A DNA stretch of 43,870 bases from Roseisolibacter sp. H3M3-2 (GTDB lineage: Bacteria > Gemmatimonadota > Gemmatimonadetes > Gemmatimonadales > Gemmatimonadaceae). Where the stretch lies: contig NZ_JARGEK010000003.1 of the NCBI RefSeq assembly GCF_029211165.1, positions 1-43,870 on the forward strand, given 5' to 3'. A model generated the notes under the pieces. That model had not been told where the DNA came from. It was given only the letters and a program-made list of their open reading frames with translations, and made no database searches. Position numbers and translations under genes: made by a program. This document shows positions 1 through 9,230 of this stretch, in pieces (position 1 is the first letter of the stretch; each line of letters begins with the position of its first letter).

Positions 1-2
1 TC

Positions 3-83
3 CCGCTGGTCGCCGCCGGCGCGGCCCAGCGCGCGCGCGCGGTCGGCCGCCACCCGCTGGCCCGCCGGGCGGTCGCCGACTGA
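3..83 (+). CDS. C-terminal end of an unidentified protein (5' cut by window)
   Basis: An open frame enters from the left edge and stops at TGA 81-83, giving 26 residues that end in RRAVAD. All visible codons end in G or C, as in the sure genes here, which supports real coding. The fragment is Ala/Arg-rich and too short to assign a family. It converges on the minus-strand surface protein that ends 22 bases away. Confidence 0.5.
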   Translation, partial: PLVAAGAAQRARAVGRHPLARRAVAD

Positions 84-105
84 CGGCGCCGCCCGGCCCG
101 CCCGC

Positions 106-906
106 TCAGAGGCGGAGCCCGATCGTCAGCGGCATCATCCCGCCGAAGCCGTTCAGCCGCGGCTGGTCGGTCAGCAGGTAGCGGAACTCGGTGAACAGCC
201 GCACCGGGCCGGCGTCGAACTCGAGCCCCCCGCCGGCGTTCAGCCCGACGTCCACGTCGTTCCGGAAGCGCGACGCCGGCTGCGACCCGCCGCCCGGGGT
301 GAACACCACCTCCGGCCCCGGCGTCCGGGTGCTGAACACCCCGAGCCCGCTGATCAGGTACGGCCGCACCGGCGACGAGCGCAGGAAGCTGTAGGTCCCG
401 CTCACCGCGACGCCGATCAGTCGCGAGCGCCCGGCGACGACCAGGTCGCTCCCCGAGCGGGCCGTCCGGCTCTCCGTCCACGCCACCAGGACCTCGGGGC
501 GGACGCCGAGCCCGGAGCGCGACCGGAAGTCGACCCCGCCCTGGACGAGGAAGCGGTCGCCGTCGCCGCCGAACTCCCGGACGTCCATCCCGCCGCCGAG
601 CGACACGCGGGGACGGTAGTAGTCGCGGTAGTCGTCGCGCATCCGGTCGCGGCGGCGCGCCTCGGCCTCGCGCAGGGCGCGCTCGCGGGCCTGCCGCTGC
701 CGGAGCTCCGCCTGCCGCCGCGCCTCCTCGCGCCGCTGCTCGGCGAGGCGGCGCTGCCGCTCGCGCGTCTCCTCGGCGCGGATGCGGGCCCGCTCGCGCG
801 CCCGGTCCTCCTCGCGCCATCGGTCGCGCGACTGGGCCCCGACGGCGGGGGCGGCGAGCAGGGTGGCAGCCAGCAGCAGCGAGAGGCGGGGCGACGGCAC
901 GGACAT
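106..906 (-). CDS. Secreted coiled-coil / outer-membrane beta-barrel-like protein
   Basis: 266 aa. A clear Sec signal peptide covers residues 1-24 (hydrophobic LLLAATLLAA, then a VGAQ cleavage site). Residues about 26-92 are an almost uninterrupted Arg/Glu/Gln/Ala helix of the kind that forms a charged coiled coil. Residues about 98-266 alternate polar and hydrophobic residues with many Gly, including phrases such as GVDFRSRSGLGVRPEVLVAW and a GLGV turn. This looks like a small outer-membrane barrel ending in TIGLRL. I do not recognise the family; the layout suggests a periplasmic charged segment attached to an outer-membrane domain. It is divergent from argF across a 111-bp gap. Signal peptide and coiled coil are directly visible; the barrel is inference. 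Confidence 0.75.
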   Translation of the reverse strand: MSVPSPRLSLLLAATLLAAPAVGAQSRDRWREEDRARERARIRAEETRERQRRLAEQRREEARRQAELRQRQARERALREAEARRRDRMRDDYRDYYRPRVSLGGGMDVREFGGDGDRFLVQGGVDFRSRSGLGVRPEVLVAWTESRTARSGSDLVVAGRSRLIGVAVSGTYSFLRSSPVRPYLISGLGVFSTRTPGPEVVFTPGGGSQPASRFRNDVDVGLNAGGGLEFDAGPVRLFTEFRYLLTDQPRLNGFGGMMPLTIGLRL

Positions 907-1017
907 CGGGCGCTCCGGGACGGGAGTGGCGGGAGGGGACGCTCTCCCATCTGACAGCGCGCCCCCGCCGCGGGGTTTGCCCGATTACTGTTCTCCCCTT
1001 CTCCAGCCCACCCCGCC

Positions 1018-1941
1018 ATGGCCGAGCCCACCCACCGCGACTTCCTCGCGATCCCGGACCTCTCGCGCGCGGAGCTCGACGGCGCGCTGGCCCTCGCCGA
1101 GCGCATGAAGGCCGGCGACTACGTGGCGAAGCCGCTGAAGGGGAAGACTGTGGCGATGATCTTCATGAAGTCGTCCACGCGCACCCGGGTGTCGTTCGAG
1201 GTCGGGACGTACCAGCTGGGCGGGCACGCGCTCTTCCTGTCGCCGCGCGACGTGCAGCTCGGGCGCGGGGAGCCCATCGCCGACACCGCGCGCGTGCTCG
1301 CCCGCTACGTCGACGGGATCATGATCCGCACCTACGGCCACCGCGAGGTCGAGGAGCTGGCCCGCCACGCCGACGTGCCGGTGATCAACGGCCTCACCGA
1401 CCTGCTGCACCCCTGCCAGGTGATGGCCGACGTCATGACGATGCGCCAGCACCTCGGCGGCTACGCGGGCAAGCGCGTGGCGTGGATCGGCGACGGGAAC
1501 AACATGGCCAACTCGTGGATGAACGCCGCCGCGACGTTCGGGTTCTCGCTCGCGCTGGCCTGCCCCGAGGGGTACGACCCCGACGCCGCGATCCTCGCCC
1601 GCGCGCGGGCGGCGGCCGACGTCACGCTCGTGCGCGACCCGGCCGAGGCGGCCGAGGGCGCGCACGTGGTGACCACCGACGTGTGGGCGTCGATGGGGCA
1701 GGAGGAGGAGCAGGCCGACCGCGCGCGCGCCTTCGCGCGCTACACGGTGAGCGCCGACCTGATGGCGCGCGCGTCGTCGGACGCGATCTTCCTGCACTGC
1801 CTCCCCGCGCACCGCGGCGAGGAAGTGGACGCGGCGGTCATCGACGGCCCGCGGAGCGTGGTGTGGGACGAGGCGGAGAACCGCCTGCACGTGCAGAAGG
1901 CGATCATGGCGGCGCTGATCGGCGGCGAGCCGCTGGCCTGA
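1018..1941 (+). CDS. argF: Ornithine carbamoyltransferase
   Basis: 307 aa, the usual length. The enzyme transfers the carbamoyl group from carbamoyl phosphate to ornithine, giving citrulline in cytosolic arginine synthesis. The carbamoyl-phosphate motif STRTR is at residues 53-57, the HPCQ motif starts at H131, and the ornithine-side HCLPAHRGEE motif starts near H260. The ATG at 1018 has no Shine-Dalgarno sequence and follows a pyrimidine-rich leader ending CACCCCGCC, a context that recurs in this window. No other arginine gene is nearby. The next gene starts 3 bases after the stop, so the peroxiredoxin is probably co-transcribed. Confidence 0.95.
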   Translation: MAEPTHRDFLAIPDLSRAELDGALALAERMKAGDYVAKPLKGKTVAMIFMKSSTRTRVSFEVGTYQLGGHALFLSPRDVQLGRGEPIADTARVLARYVDGIMIRTYGHREVEELARHADVPVINGLTDLLHPCQVMADVMTMRQHLGGYAGKRVAWIGDGNNMANSWMNAAATFGFSLALACPEGYDPDAAILARARAAADVTLVRDPAEAAEGAHVVTTDVWASMGQEEEQADRARAFARYTVSADLMARASSDAIFLHCLPAHRGEEVDAAVIDGPRSVVWDEAENRLHVQKAIMAALIGGEPLA

Positions 1942-1944
1942 GCG

Positions 1945-2415
1945 GTGGACGTCCCGGTCGTGGGCGCGCCCGCGCCCGACTTCACCCTCCCGACCGACGC
2001 GGGGAAGCCGCTCGCGCTGGCGTCGCTTCGCGGCAAGCCGGTGGTGCTCTACTTCTACCCGAAGGACGACACCGAGACGTGCACCAAGGAGGCGTGCGCG
2101 TTCCGCGACGCCTTCCCGCGCTTCCGCCGGCTGAAGGCCGCGGTGCTCGGCGTCAGCCCCGACACCGTGAAGTCGCACGCGCGCTTCCGGAAGAAGTACG
2201 CGCTCCCGTTCCCGCTCCTCGCCGACGTCGAGCACGCGGTCGCCGAGGCGTACGGCGTGTGGCGCGAGAAGCAGCTGTTCGGGCACCGCTACATGGGCGT
2301 CGAGCGCACGACGTTCGTGATCGACGCCGAGGGGCGGGTCGCACACGTGTTCGAGAAGGTGCGCACCGCCGGGCACGCCGAGGCCGTGGCGAAGGTCGTC
2401 GCCGGGCTCGGCTGA
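1945..2415 (+). CDS. bcp: Bcp-type thiol peroxiredoxin
   Basis: 156 aa with a GTG start just after argF. It reduces hydroperoxides in the cytosol, using thioredoxin-type donors. The active-site phrase YPKDDTETCTKEACAFRD holds the peroxidatic Cys (C46, in TETC) and, five residues on, the resolving Cys (C51) of the atypical 2-Cys Bcp/PrxQ class. The thioredoxin-like fold is supported by the APDFTLP start and the RTTFVIDAEGRV strand. The 3-base spacing to argF argues for one transcript. Confident family call. Confidence 0.93.
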   Translation: MDVPVVGAPAPDFTLPTDAGKPLALASLRGKPVVLYFYPKDDTETCTKEACAFRDAFPRFRRLKAAVLGVSPDTVKSHARFRKKYALPFPLLADVEHAVAEAYGVWREKQLFGHRYMGVERTTFVIDAEGRVAHVFEKVRTAGHAEAVAKVVAGLG

Positions 2416-2521
2416 GCTCGCGCGCGGGGCCGGGGTGGGCACGGACCCTGCCTCGAGGGGCGCCGGGGCGCCGGGCACGCCGGCGCGCCCGCGAACCGCG
2501 AGCGCGAGGGGAGGTGGGGAC

Positions 2522-3121
2522 ATGGCCGACAAGTCGCAGGAGAAGAACCTCGACAACGAGGTGCCGCTCGAGAAGAAGCTCGACGACCTCTACAAGCTGA
2601 TCGACGGCATCGAGGTCGCCCTCTTCACGACGCGGCGGGCCGACGGCCAGCTGGTGACCCGCCCGATGCAGGTGCAGCGGCGCACGGCCGGCACCGACAT
2701 GTGGTTCGTGACGAACGTGGAGTCGCACAAGCTCGAGGAGCTGGCGACGGACCCGCACGTCAACTGCGGCTTCTACAAGGACCGCACGCGCGAGTGGGTG
2801 TCGGTCAGCGGCACCGCGCGCGTGACCCAGGACCGCCGCATCATCCACGAGCTGTACCAGCCGGACTGGCGCGCGTGGTTCGGCGACGAGGGCGGGGAGC
2901 GCGACGGCGGACCCGACGACCCGCGCCTCGCGCTGGTCCTCGTCGAGGCGGACTCGGTGATCTACTCCAAGCAGGACCGTCCGACGCCGCTCGTGCTGTT
3001 CGAGGTGGCGAAGGCGATGGTCACCGGCAACCCGCCGAAGGTCGCGGACCAGCGCACGCTCGGTGATGCGGAGCTGAAGAAGGCGGGCACGCTCGACACG
3101 CCCCGCCCCAGCAACGCCTGA
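2522..3121 (+). CDS. Pyridoxamine 5'-phosphate oxidase-like flavin-binding protein (general stress protein 26 type)
   Basis: 199 aa from the ATG at 2522, chosen over an upstream in-frame GTG because GAGGTGGGG lies just before it. The protein has a charged N-terminal helix (KNLDNEVPLEKKLDDLYKLI) and then the split-barrel fold of the general stress protein FMN/PNPOx-like family: VALFTTRRADGQLVTRPM, DMWFVTN, and a strand ending SVSGTARV. This family usually binds FMN or another flavin and is tied to stress tolerance; the substrate cannot be read from the sequence. It lies 106 bases after bcp, possibly as part of an oxidative-stress group. Confidence 0.85.
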   Translation: MADKSQEKNLDNEVPLEKKLDDLYKLIDGIEVALFTTRRADGQLVTRPMQVQRRTAGTDMWFVTNVESHKLEELATDPHVNCGFYKDRTREWVSVSGTARVTQDRRIIHELYQPDWRAWFGDEGGERDGGPDDPRLALVLVEADSVIYSKQDRPTPLVLFEVAKAMVTGNPPKVADQRTLGDAELKKAGTLDTPRPSNA

Positions 3122-3137
3122 TCGCCCGCAGCACCGC

Positions 3138-3170
3138 GCCGCCCGGTGGACCTCGCGTCTACCGGGCGGC
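3138..3170 (+). terminator. Hairpin terminator after the stress protein
   Basis: A perfect 10-bp stem, GCCGCCCGGT (3138-3147) with ACCGGGCGGC (3161-3170), has a 13-nt loop and lies 16 bases after the stop codon. It has no real T-tract (CTGCCGTTCC follows), so termination by this stem alone is uncertain. It separates the upstream group from gcvT. Confidence 0.5.
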
Positions 3171-3225
3171 CTGCCGTTCCGGCATATTCCCCGACTCCGT
3201 CACCCACCACCCGGAGTCGTTCGCC

Positions 3226-4338
3226 ATGGCCGAAACGGTCGCCGAGCAGGCCCTCAAGCGCACCCCGCTCCACGAGCAGCACCGCGCGCTCGGCGCCAAG
3301 CTGGTGCCCTTCGCCGGCTACGAGATGCCGGTCCAGTACCCGGCCGGGATCACCGCGGAGCACAGGGCGGTGCGCGAGGGGTGCGGCGTGTTCGACGTCA
3401 GCCACATGGGCGAGTTCGTCGTCCGCGGCCCCGACATGGTGGCGTTCGTCAACCACGTCACGACGAACGACGTCGCGAAGCTCGCGATCGGGCAGGTGCA
3501 CTACTCGACGATCCTGAACGAGCGCGGTACGATCGAGGACGACTGCCTGGTCTACCGGATGGCCGACCGGATCATGCTCGTCGTGAACGCGTCGAACCGC
3601 GAGAAGGACCTCGCGCACGTGCTGCGCTACGCGGGCGGCTTCGACGTCACGGTCGAGGACCGCTCCGACGACTTCGCGCTGCTCGCGGTACAGGGGCCGA
3701 AGGCGGAGGCGGTGCTGCAGCCGCTGACGGAGACCGACCTGTCGGCGATCGGCTACTACTGGTTCGCCGAAGGGAGTGTCGCGGGCGTGTCGGGGATCGT
3801 CTCGCGCACCGGCTATACCGGCGAGGACGGCTTCGAGCTGTACGTCCCGGCGGCCGACGCGCCGCGCCTGTGGGACGCGCTGCTCGCGACCGGGCAGGTG
3901 ACGCCGTGCGGGCTCGGGGCGCGCGACACGCTGCGCCTCGAGATGGGGATGGCGCTCTACGGCAACGACATCGACGACACGGTCACGCCGTACGAGGGGA
4001 ACCTGGCGTGGCTGGTGAAGCTCGCGAAGGGCGACTTCGTCGGGAAGCCGGCGCTGGAGGCGCAGAAGGCCGCCGGGATCCCGCGCCGGCTCGTGGGCTT
4101 CACCGTCGCCGAGCGCGCGATTCCGCGCCACGGCTACCCGGTGCTGGTCGACGGCGCGCCGAGCGGCGTGGTGTGCAGCGGCACGATGAGCCCGATGCTC
4201 GGCGTCGCGATCGGCACCTGCTACGTGCCGGCATCGCACGCCGCGCCCGGGAGCGCGATCGAGATCGACGTGCGCGGCAAGCGCGTGCCGGCGACGGTCG
4301 TGAAGCCGCCGTTCTACAAGGACGCGTCGCACAAGTGA
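3226..4338 (+). CDS. gcvT: Aminomethyltransferase (glycine cleavage T protein)
   Basis: 370 aa, typical of the family. GcvT moves the methylene group from aminomethyl-lipoyl H protein to tetrahydrofolate and releases ammonia. Visible signatures include TPLHEQHRALGAKLVPFAGY at the start, the folate-binding FDVSHMGE segment, NASNREKD, SRTGYTGEDGFELYV, and the C-terminal SPMLGVAIGTCYVP barrel. No gcvH or gcvP is in the window, so the system is dispersed. A CATATT element at 3183-3188 is a possible -10 box. The stop overlaps the GTG of the next gene by four bases (GTGA), so translation is probably coupled. Confidence 0.95.
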   Translation: MAETVAEQALKRTPLHEQHRALGAKLVPFAGYEMPVQYPAGITAEHRAVREGCGVFDVSHMGEFVVRGPDMVAFVNHVTTNDVAKLAIGQVHYSTILNERGTIEDDCLVYRMADRIMLVVNASNREKDLAHVLRYAGGFDVTVEDRSDDFALLAVQGPKAEAVLQPLTETDLSAIGYYWFAEGSVAGVSGIVSRTGYTGEDGFELYVPAADAPRLWDALLATGQVTPCGLGARDTLRLEMGMALYGNDIDDTVTPYEGNLAWLVKLAKGDFVGKPALEAQKAAGIPRRLVGFTVAERAIPRHGYPVLVDGAPSGVVCSGTMSPMLGVAIGTCYVPASHAAPGSAIEIDVRGKRVPATVVKPPFYKDASHK

Positions 4339-4846
4339 GCCGGCCGGCGCCCGCGGTGCGGATCGCCATCCTGACCGTCTCCGACACCCGCACGCCGGCC
4401 GACGACCGCTCGGGAGACGCGATCGCCGAGTGGGCGGCGGCGCGCGGCGACGCGGTGGCGGCGCGCGCGCTGGTGCCCGACGAGACGGTCGCGATCGCGG
4501 GGCAGGTGGCCGCCTGGTGCGACGCCGACGCGGCGGACGTCGTGCTCACGACCGGCGGCACCGGGCTGGCGCCGCGCGACGTGACGCCCGAGGCGACGCG
4601 CGCGGTGCTGGAGCGCGAGACGAAGGGGATCCCCGAGCGGCTGCGCGCCGCGTCGGCGGCGGCGTTCCCGCGCGCCGCGCTGTCGCGCGGGCTGGCGGGG
4701 ACGCGCGGGCGCACGCTGGTGGTGAACCTCCCGGGCTCCCCCGGCGGGGTGCGCGACGCGTTGGCCGCGCTGGCGCCGATCGTCGGGCACGCGGTGGACG
4801 TGCTGCGCGGCCGGCCGGCGGACCACGGCCGGCCGGCGGGGGCGTC

Positions 4847-4850
<4 letters not shown>
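4335..4850 (+). CDS. Molybdopterin-binding MogA/MoaB family protein
   Basis: 171 aa from a GTG that overlaps the gcvT stop. The single MoCF-binding domain has VRIAILTVSDTRTPADDRSG at the start, the molybdopterin-binding TTGGTGLAPRDVTPEA loop, and NLPGSPGGVRDAL near the end. Family members adenylylate molybdopterin before molybdenum insertion (MogA), or are the related MoaB; sequence alone does not separate them. A truncated moeA, for the next step, lies at the other end of the window. Its stop also overlaps the following GTG by four bases. Confidence 0.88.
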
Positions 4851-6505
<1,655 letters not shown>

Positions 6506-6842
6506 GCGCCGCGCAAGACGTCCGTCTGGGGCCTCGCGGACGACGTTGTGACGAAAGCGTGCCCTCGTCGGTCATACTCGGTCGCGCGGGGCCGGCGGAG
6601 TGCGAGCGATCGCGTTTCGATCGTCGCCAGACCGTCACGCTGCTGGCCCAAAGTCTTGCGCCGTCGGGTGATCCGGCTCACTCTTCACGCCGCCACCCAC
6701 CCGGCGTGGCGCGCACCGCCTCCCCCCGCTCGACGCCCGCCCTCCCGACGGCTCCCCGCCGTCGCCCCGCCGTTCCCGCCGTCCTGCCGCCGCGAGGGGC
6801 CCCGCCGCCCCCTCCCGTGCCCCCCCGCGCGCCGTCGTCGCC
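6506..6842. other. 337-bp gap without a convincing gene
   Basis: No frame here has family features. It holds a short hairpin, CGATCG-CGTTT-CGATCG (6607-6623), and a C-rich stretch just before the next gene. No good promoter or terminator stands out; one sigma-54-like word at 6644-6659 has the wrong spacing. Confidence 0.5.
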
Positions 6843-7592
6843 GTGACCCAGCCCTCGCCCGTGTTCGTGCCCCGCGCCGAAGGCGCCGTGGCCACCGCGC
6901 CCAGCGCGCGCCTCCCGATGGCCGACGCCGAGGAGCTGCTCGCGAGCCTGCCGGGCGTCATCTCGGTGCGCATCCTCGAGTCGGACGGCGGCGGGATCGG
7001 CGACGTGCACGTGCTGACGGCGGCCGACGTGTCGCCGAAGCAGACGGTGCGCAACGTGGAGAGCGCGCTGCTCGCGCAGTTCGGCTGGCGCATCGACCAC
7101 CGCAAGATCTCGGTCGCGACGACGAGCGACGCCGGGCGCGCCCGCGCCGGGCGCCCGTCCGCCGGGCCGGCGCTGGTGCCGCCGACGCCGCGCGCGATCG
7201 AGTCGGTGCGGCGCGTCTACTTCGAGGACGTCGAGGTGCGGCGCTCGTCGCGCGCGCTGTGGTGCCGGGTGATGTTGCGCAAGGGCGCCGAGATCGTCAG
7301 TGCCGAGGCGGAGGCGCCGCCCGCGGAGCGGGCGCGCGTCGAGGAGCTCGTGGCGCGGGCGGCCGTGTCGGCGCTGACGCGCGCCGAGGGCGACGCGCTG
7401 GATCTGGCGCTGGAGGGCGCGGAGCTGGTGACCGCGTTCGGGCGCGAGTTCGTGTTCGTGGGCGTGGCGGCGCGCCAGGGGCGCGGGGCCACGCTGCTGA
7501 CCGGCAGCTGCGAGGTGCGCGACGGGCTGGAGGCCGCGGCGGTGCTGGCCGTGCTCGACGCCACCAACCGCTGGATCGCGCGCGGCCGCTGA
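6843..7592 (+). CDS. Conserved-looking hypothetical protein
   Basis: 249 aa from GTG 6843; an ATG at 6918 (MADAEELL) is an equally plausible start, and neither has a Shine-Dalgarno sequence. An N-terminal module (about 25-95) reads LPGVISVRILESDGGGIGDV, later VSPKQTVRNVESALLAQFGW and IDHRKISVA. A linker follows, then a second alpha/beta module (about 120-249: RRVYFEDVEVRR, LVARAAVSALTRAEG, LLTGSCEVRDGLEAAAVLAV, LDATNRWI). No signal peptide or membrane segment is seen, so it is probably cytosolic. I do not recognise a named family. Codon use is normal for the window, unlike the region just downstream. Confidence 0.75.
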   Translation: MTQPSPVFVPRAEGAVATAPSARLPMADAEELLASLPGVISVRILESDGGGIGDVHVLTAADVSPKQTVRNVESALLAQFGWRIDHRKISVATTSDAGRARAGRPSAGPALVPPTPRAIESVRRVYFEDVEVRRSSRALWCRVMLRKGAEIVSAEAEAPPAERARVEELVARAAVSALTRAEGDALDLALEGAELVTAFGREFVFVGVAARQGRGATLLTGSCEVRDGLEAAAVLAVLDATNRWIARGR

Positions 7593-7626
7593 GTCGTTCC
7601 TGCCGACGATTGAGACCGACCTTCTC

Positions 7627-7644
7627 GCGCGCTTCGCGGCGCGC
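7627..7644 (+). terminator. Possible weak terminator hairpin
   Basis: GCGCGC-TTCGCG-GCGCGC lies 35 bases after the hypothetical gene and is followed by a pyrimidine-rich, moderately T-rich run (CTTCTACTTATTCCCC). It has a six-pair stem and no strict T-tract, so the call is weak. Confidence 0.3.
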
Positions 7645-7741
7645 TTCCGCAGTCCGAACTTCTACTTATTCCCCGTCCCCGGTAGAGCGAAGCTGAGCGG
7701 GTGAGGCAGACGGCCTCTCGAGCGGAGCCAACCAAAGTTCA

Positions 7742-7782
7742 AGCATGTCTGGGCGTCAGGACGAGTCCTGCATGACATTGCT
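7742..7782 (+). promoter_or_regulatory. Nested inverted repeat in the leader of the micro-ORF
   Basis: The inner arms CAGGAC and GTCCTG (7757-7770) are perfect with a 2-base centre. The outer arms AGCATGTC (7742-7749) and GACATTGCT (7774-7782) pair apart from one bulged T. An RNA fold here would end 4 bases before the strong ribosome-binding site of the micro-ORF, so it could be a leader structure or a protein operator. The fold is inferred; only the arm complementarity is seen. Confidence 0.45.
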
Positions 7783-7802
7783 ACTAAGGGAGGTGAGTTC
7801 GG

Positions 7803-7862
7803 ATGACGATCATTGCCGATCTCGTCGCCGCGATGTTCAGCGGCACTTTGATCTGGTGGTAA
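7803..7862 (+). CDS. Putative 19-residue hydrophobic microprotein
   Basis: ATG 7803 to TAA 7860-7862 encodes MTIIADLVAAMFSGTLIWW, one short hydrophobic helix with a Trp-Trp end. It follows one of the best ribosome-binding sites in the window, AAGGGAGGTG, at normal spacing. That is striking because many genes here have none. It ends 33 bases before the HD-GYP membrane protein and shares that region's lower GC content. It could be a small membrane peptide acting with the HD-GYP protein, or a translated leader. Coding is inferred from the ribosome-binding site and hydrophobicity alone. Confidence 0.45.
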   Translation: MTIIADLVAAMFSGTLIWW

Positions 7863-7895
7863 GTCGTGCCAGCCCGGGGCGGGGGGCTCTTCTCC

Positions 7896-9227
7896 ATGGA
7901 ACGGAAGCTGACTGCATTCATCGGGGCGACCATGGCCCTGGCCGTCTGTGCGACGGTCGCAGTCGTCCTGTTGGGAGGGAGCATCAATTCGAAGGGGGTT
8001 CAGGCCGTCGTCTGCTTCACGGTCTTTGCCTTCGTCGCGCAGGTGCAGGCGTTCAAGTTGCCGCACAGCGCTGCAGGTTCGATCTCGTTCCTTCCGTTTC
8101 TTTCGTCCGCGCTCATCGCCCCGAACTGGGTAACGGTGAGCGCGGCGTTCTGCTCGATGGTGGTTTCGGAAGCCATCCGACGGCCGGCGCTTGAGAAGGC
8201 GCTGTTCAACATCGCGCAACTCGTTCTTTCGATCGCTTGCGCGATCATCGCGTTCCGGCTCCTCGGTGCTGATGGCCTCGAGCCGTCCAAGATTCTGCCC
8301 GGAGTTCCGTATCTGTCCCTGGTGACGACGTTCTTCGTCGTCAATACGGGGGCGGTGAGCGGTGTGATCGCGCTAAGTCGGGGACAGCGCTTCACGAGTG
8401 TGTGGCGCGAACACGCGTTCCGTACGCTGTTGTTCGATGTGATCGCTGTCTTTGTTGTGTACTCCTTCGTCTGGGTCTACCTGCGGGTTGATCTTCCTGG
8501 GCTCGTTCTCCTTGCAGTGTTCGTACTCGGGACCCGGCAGCTTTACAGCACCACGCTTGAGTTGGCGCAAGCGAATCAAGACCTTCTACAAGTCATGGTC
8601 GCCGCCATCGAAATGCGCGACCCCTACACCTCCGGCCACTCCCAGCGCGTCGCCGAGTACTCCCGCATCATCGCCCGCTCCATCGGCCTCTCCGCCCGCG
8701 AGGTCGAGCGCGTCGGCGTCGCGGCCCTCCTGCACGACGTCGGCAAGATCGACCAGCGCTTCGCCGACATCCTCCAGAAGCCCGGCCGCCTCACCGACGA
8801 GGAGCGCCTCGTCATCGAGGAGCACCCGGTGCGCAGCGCGGAGCTGGTCGCGATGGTCAGCGGCCTCCAGGACCTGGTCGCGCCGGTCCGCCACCACCAC
8901 GAGCGCTGGGACGGCGGCGGCTACCCCGACGGGATCGCGGGCGAGAACATCCCGCTCACCGCGCGCATCATCGTCTTCGCGGACACGATCGACGCGATGA
9001 CGTCCGACCGGCCCTACCGGCCGGCCCTCGGGCCCGAGGACGTGCGCCGCGAGCTGGTGAAGCACCGCGGCAAGCAGTTCGACCCGTACATCTGCGACCG
9101 CCTGCTGGCGAGCGACCTCTACGTGCAGATCTTCAAGCGCGAGGCCCCGCAGGTCGAGACGCCCGCGACCGCGGCGCCGGCGACGGTCGCGGCGACGCCG
9201 GCCCCCGCGCCCGTCATCGCCGCGTAG
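7896..9227 (+). CDS. Membrane-anchored HD-GYP cyclic-di-GMP phosphodiesterase
   Basis: 443 aa from ATG 7896; an in-frame GTG at 7866 lies farther from the GGGGGG ribosome-site-like run. Residues 1 to about 215 are several hydrophobic spans (MALAVCATVAVVLL; LVLSIACAIIAF; VIAVFVVYSFVWVY), a membrane sensor I cannot name. From about residue 232 comes a complete HD-GYP domain: LLHDVGK near 278-284 and HHERWDGGGYPDG near 334, followed by FADTIDAMTSDRPYR. Active members hydrolyse c-di-GMP. Composition changes sharply near base 8595. By hand count about 60 of the first 232 codons end in A or T, against almost none afterwards. The stop is 3 bases from that of the convergent MoxR gene. Confidence 0.9.
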   Translation: MERKLTAFIGATMALAVCATVAVVLLGGSINSKGVQAVVCFTVFAFVAQVQAFKLPHSAAGSISFLPFLSSALIAPNWVTVSAAFCSMVVSEAIRRPALEKALFNIAQLVLSIACAIIAFRLLGADGLEPSKILPGVPYLSLVTTFFVVNTGAVSGVIALSRGQRFTSVWREHAFRTLLFDVIAVFVVYSFVWVYLRVDLPGLVLLAVFVLGTRQLYSTTLELAQANQDLLQVMVAAIEMRDPYTSGHSQRVAEYSRIIARSIGLSAREVERVGVAALLHDVGKIDQRFADILQKPGRLTDEERLVIEEHPVRSAELVAMVSGLQDLVAPVRHHHERWDGGGYPDGIAGENIPLTARIIVFADTIDAMTSDRPYRPALGPEDVRRELVKHRGKQFDPYICDRLLASDLYVQIFKREAPQVETPATAAPATVAATPAPAPVIAA

Positions 9228-9230
9228 CGC

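Noticed and set aside
3122-3225. Glycine riboswitch before gcvT
   Set aside because: The gap is short and holds only a terminator-like stem and a -10-like word, with no glycine aptamer core.
6644-6659. Sigma-54-like word TGGCCCAAAGTCTTGC
   Set aside because: GG to GC distance is 13, one more than sigma-54 promoters require, and no activator site or start fits it.
7742-7800. c-di-GMP riboswitch or hammerhead ribozyme before the HD-GYP gene
   Set aside because: The conserved core sequences of either are absent; only simple inverted repeats are seen.
7745-8194. Plus-strand frame of 149 codons starting at ATG 7745
   Set aside because: It overlaps the micro-ORF and HD-GYP gene out of frame, has no ribosome site or domain, and the HD-GYP frame is clearly coding.
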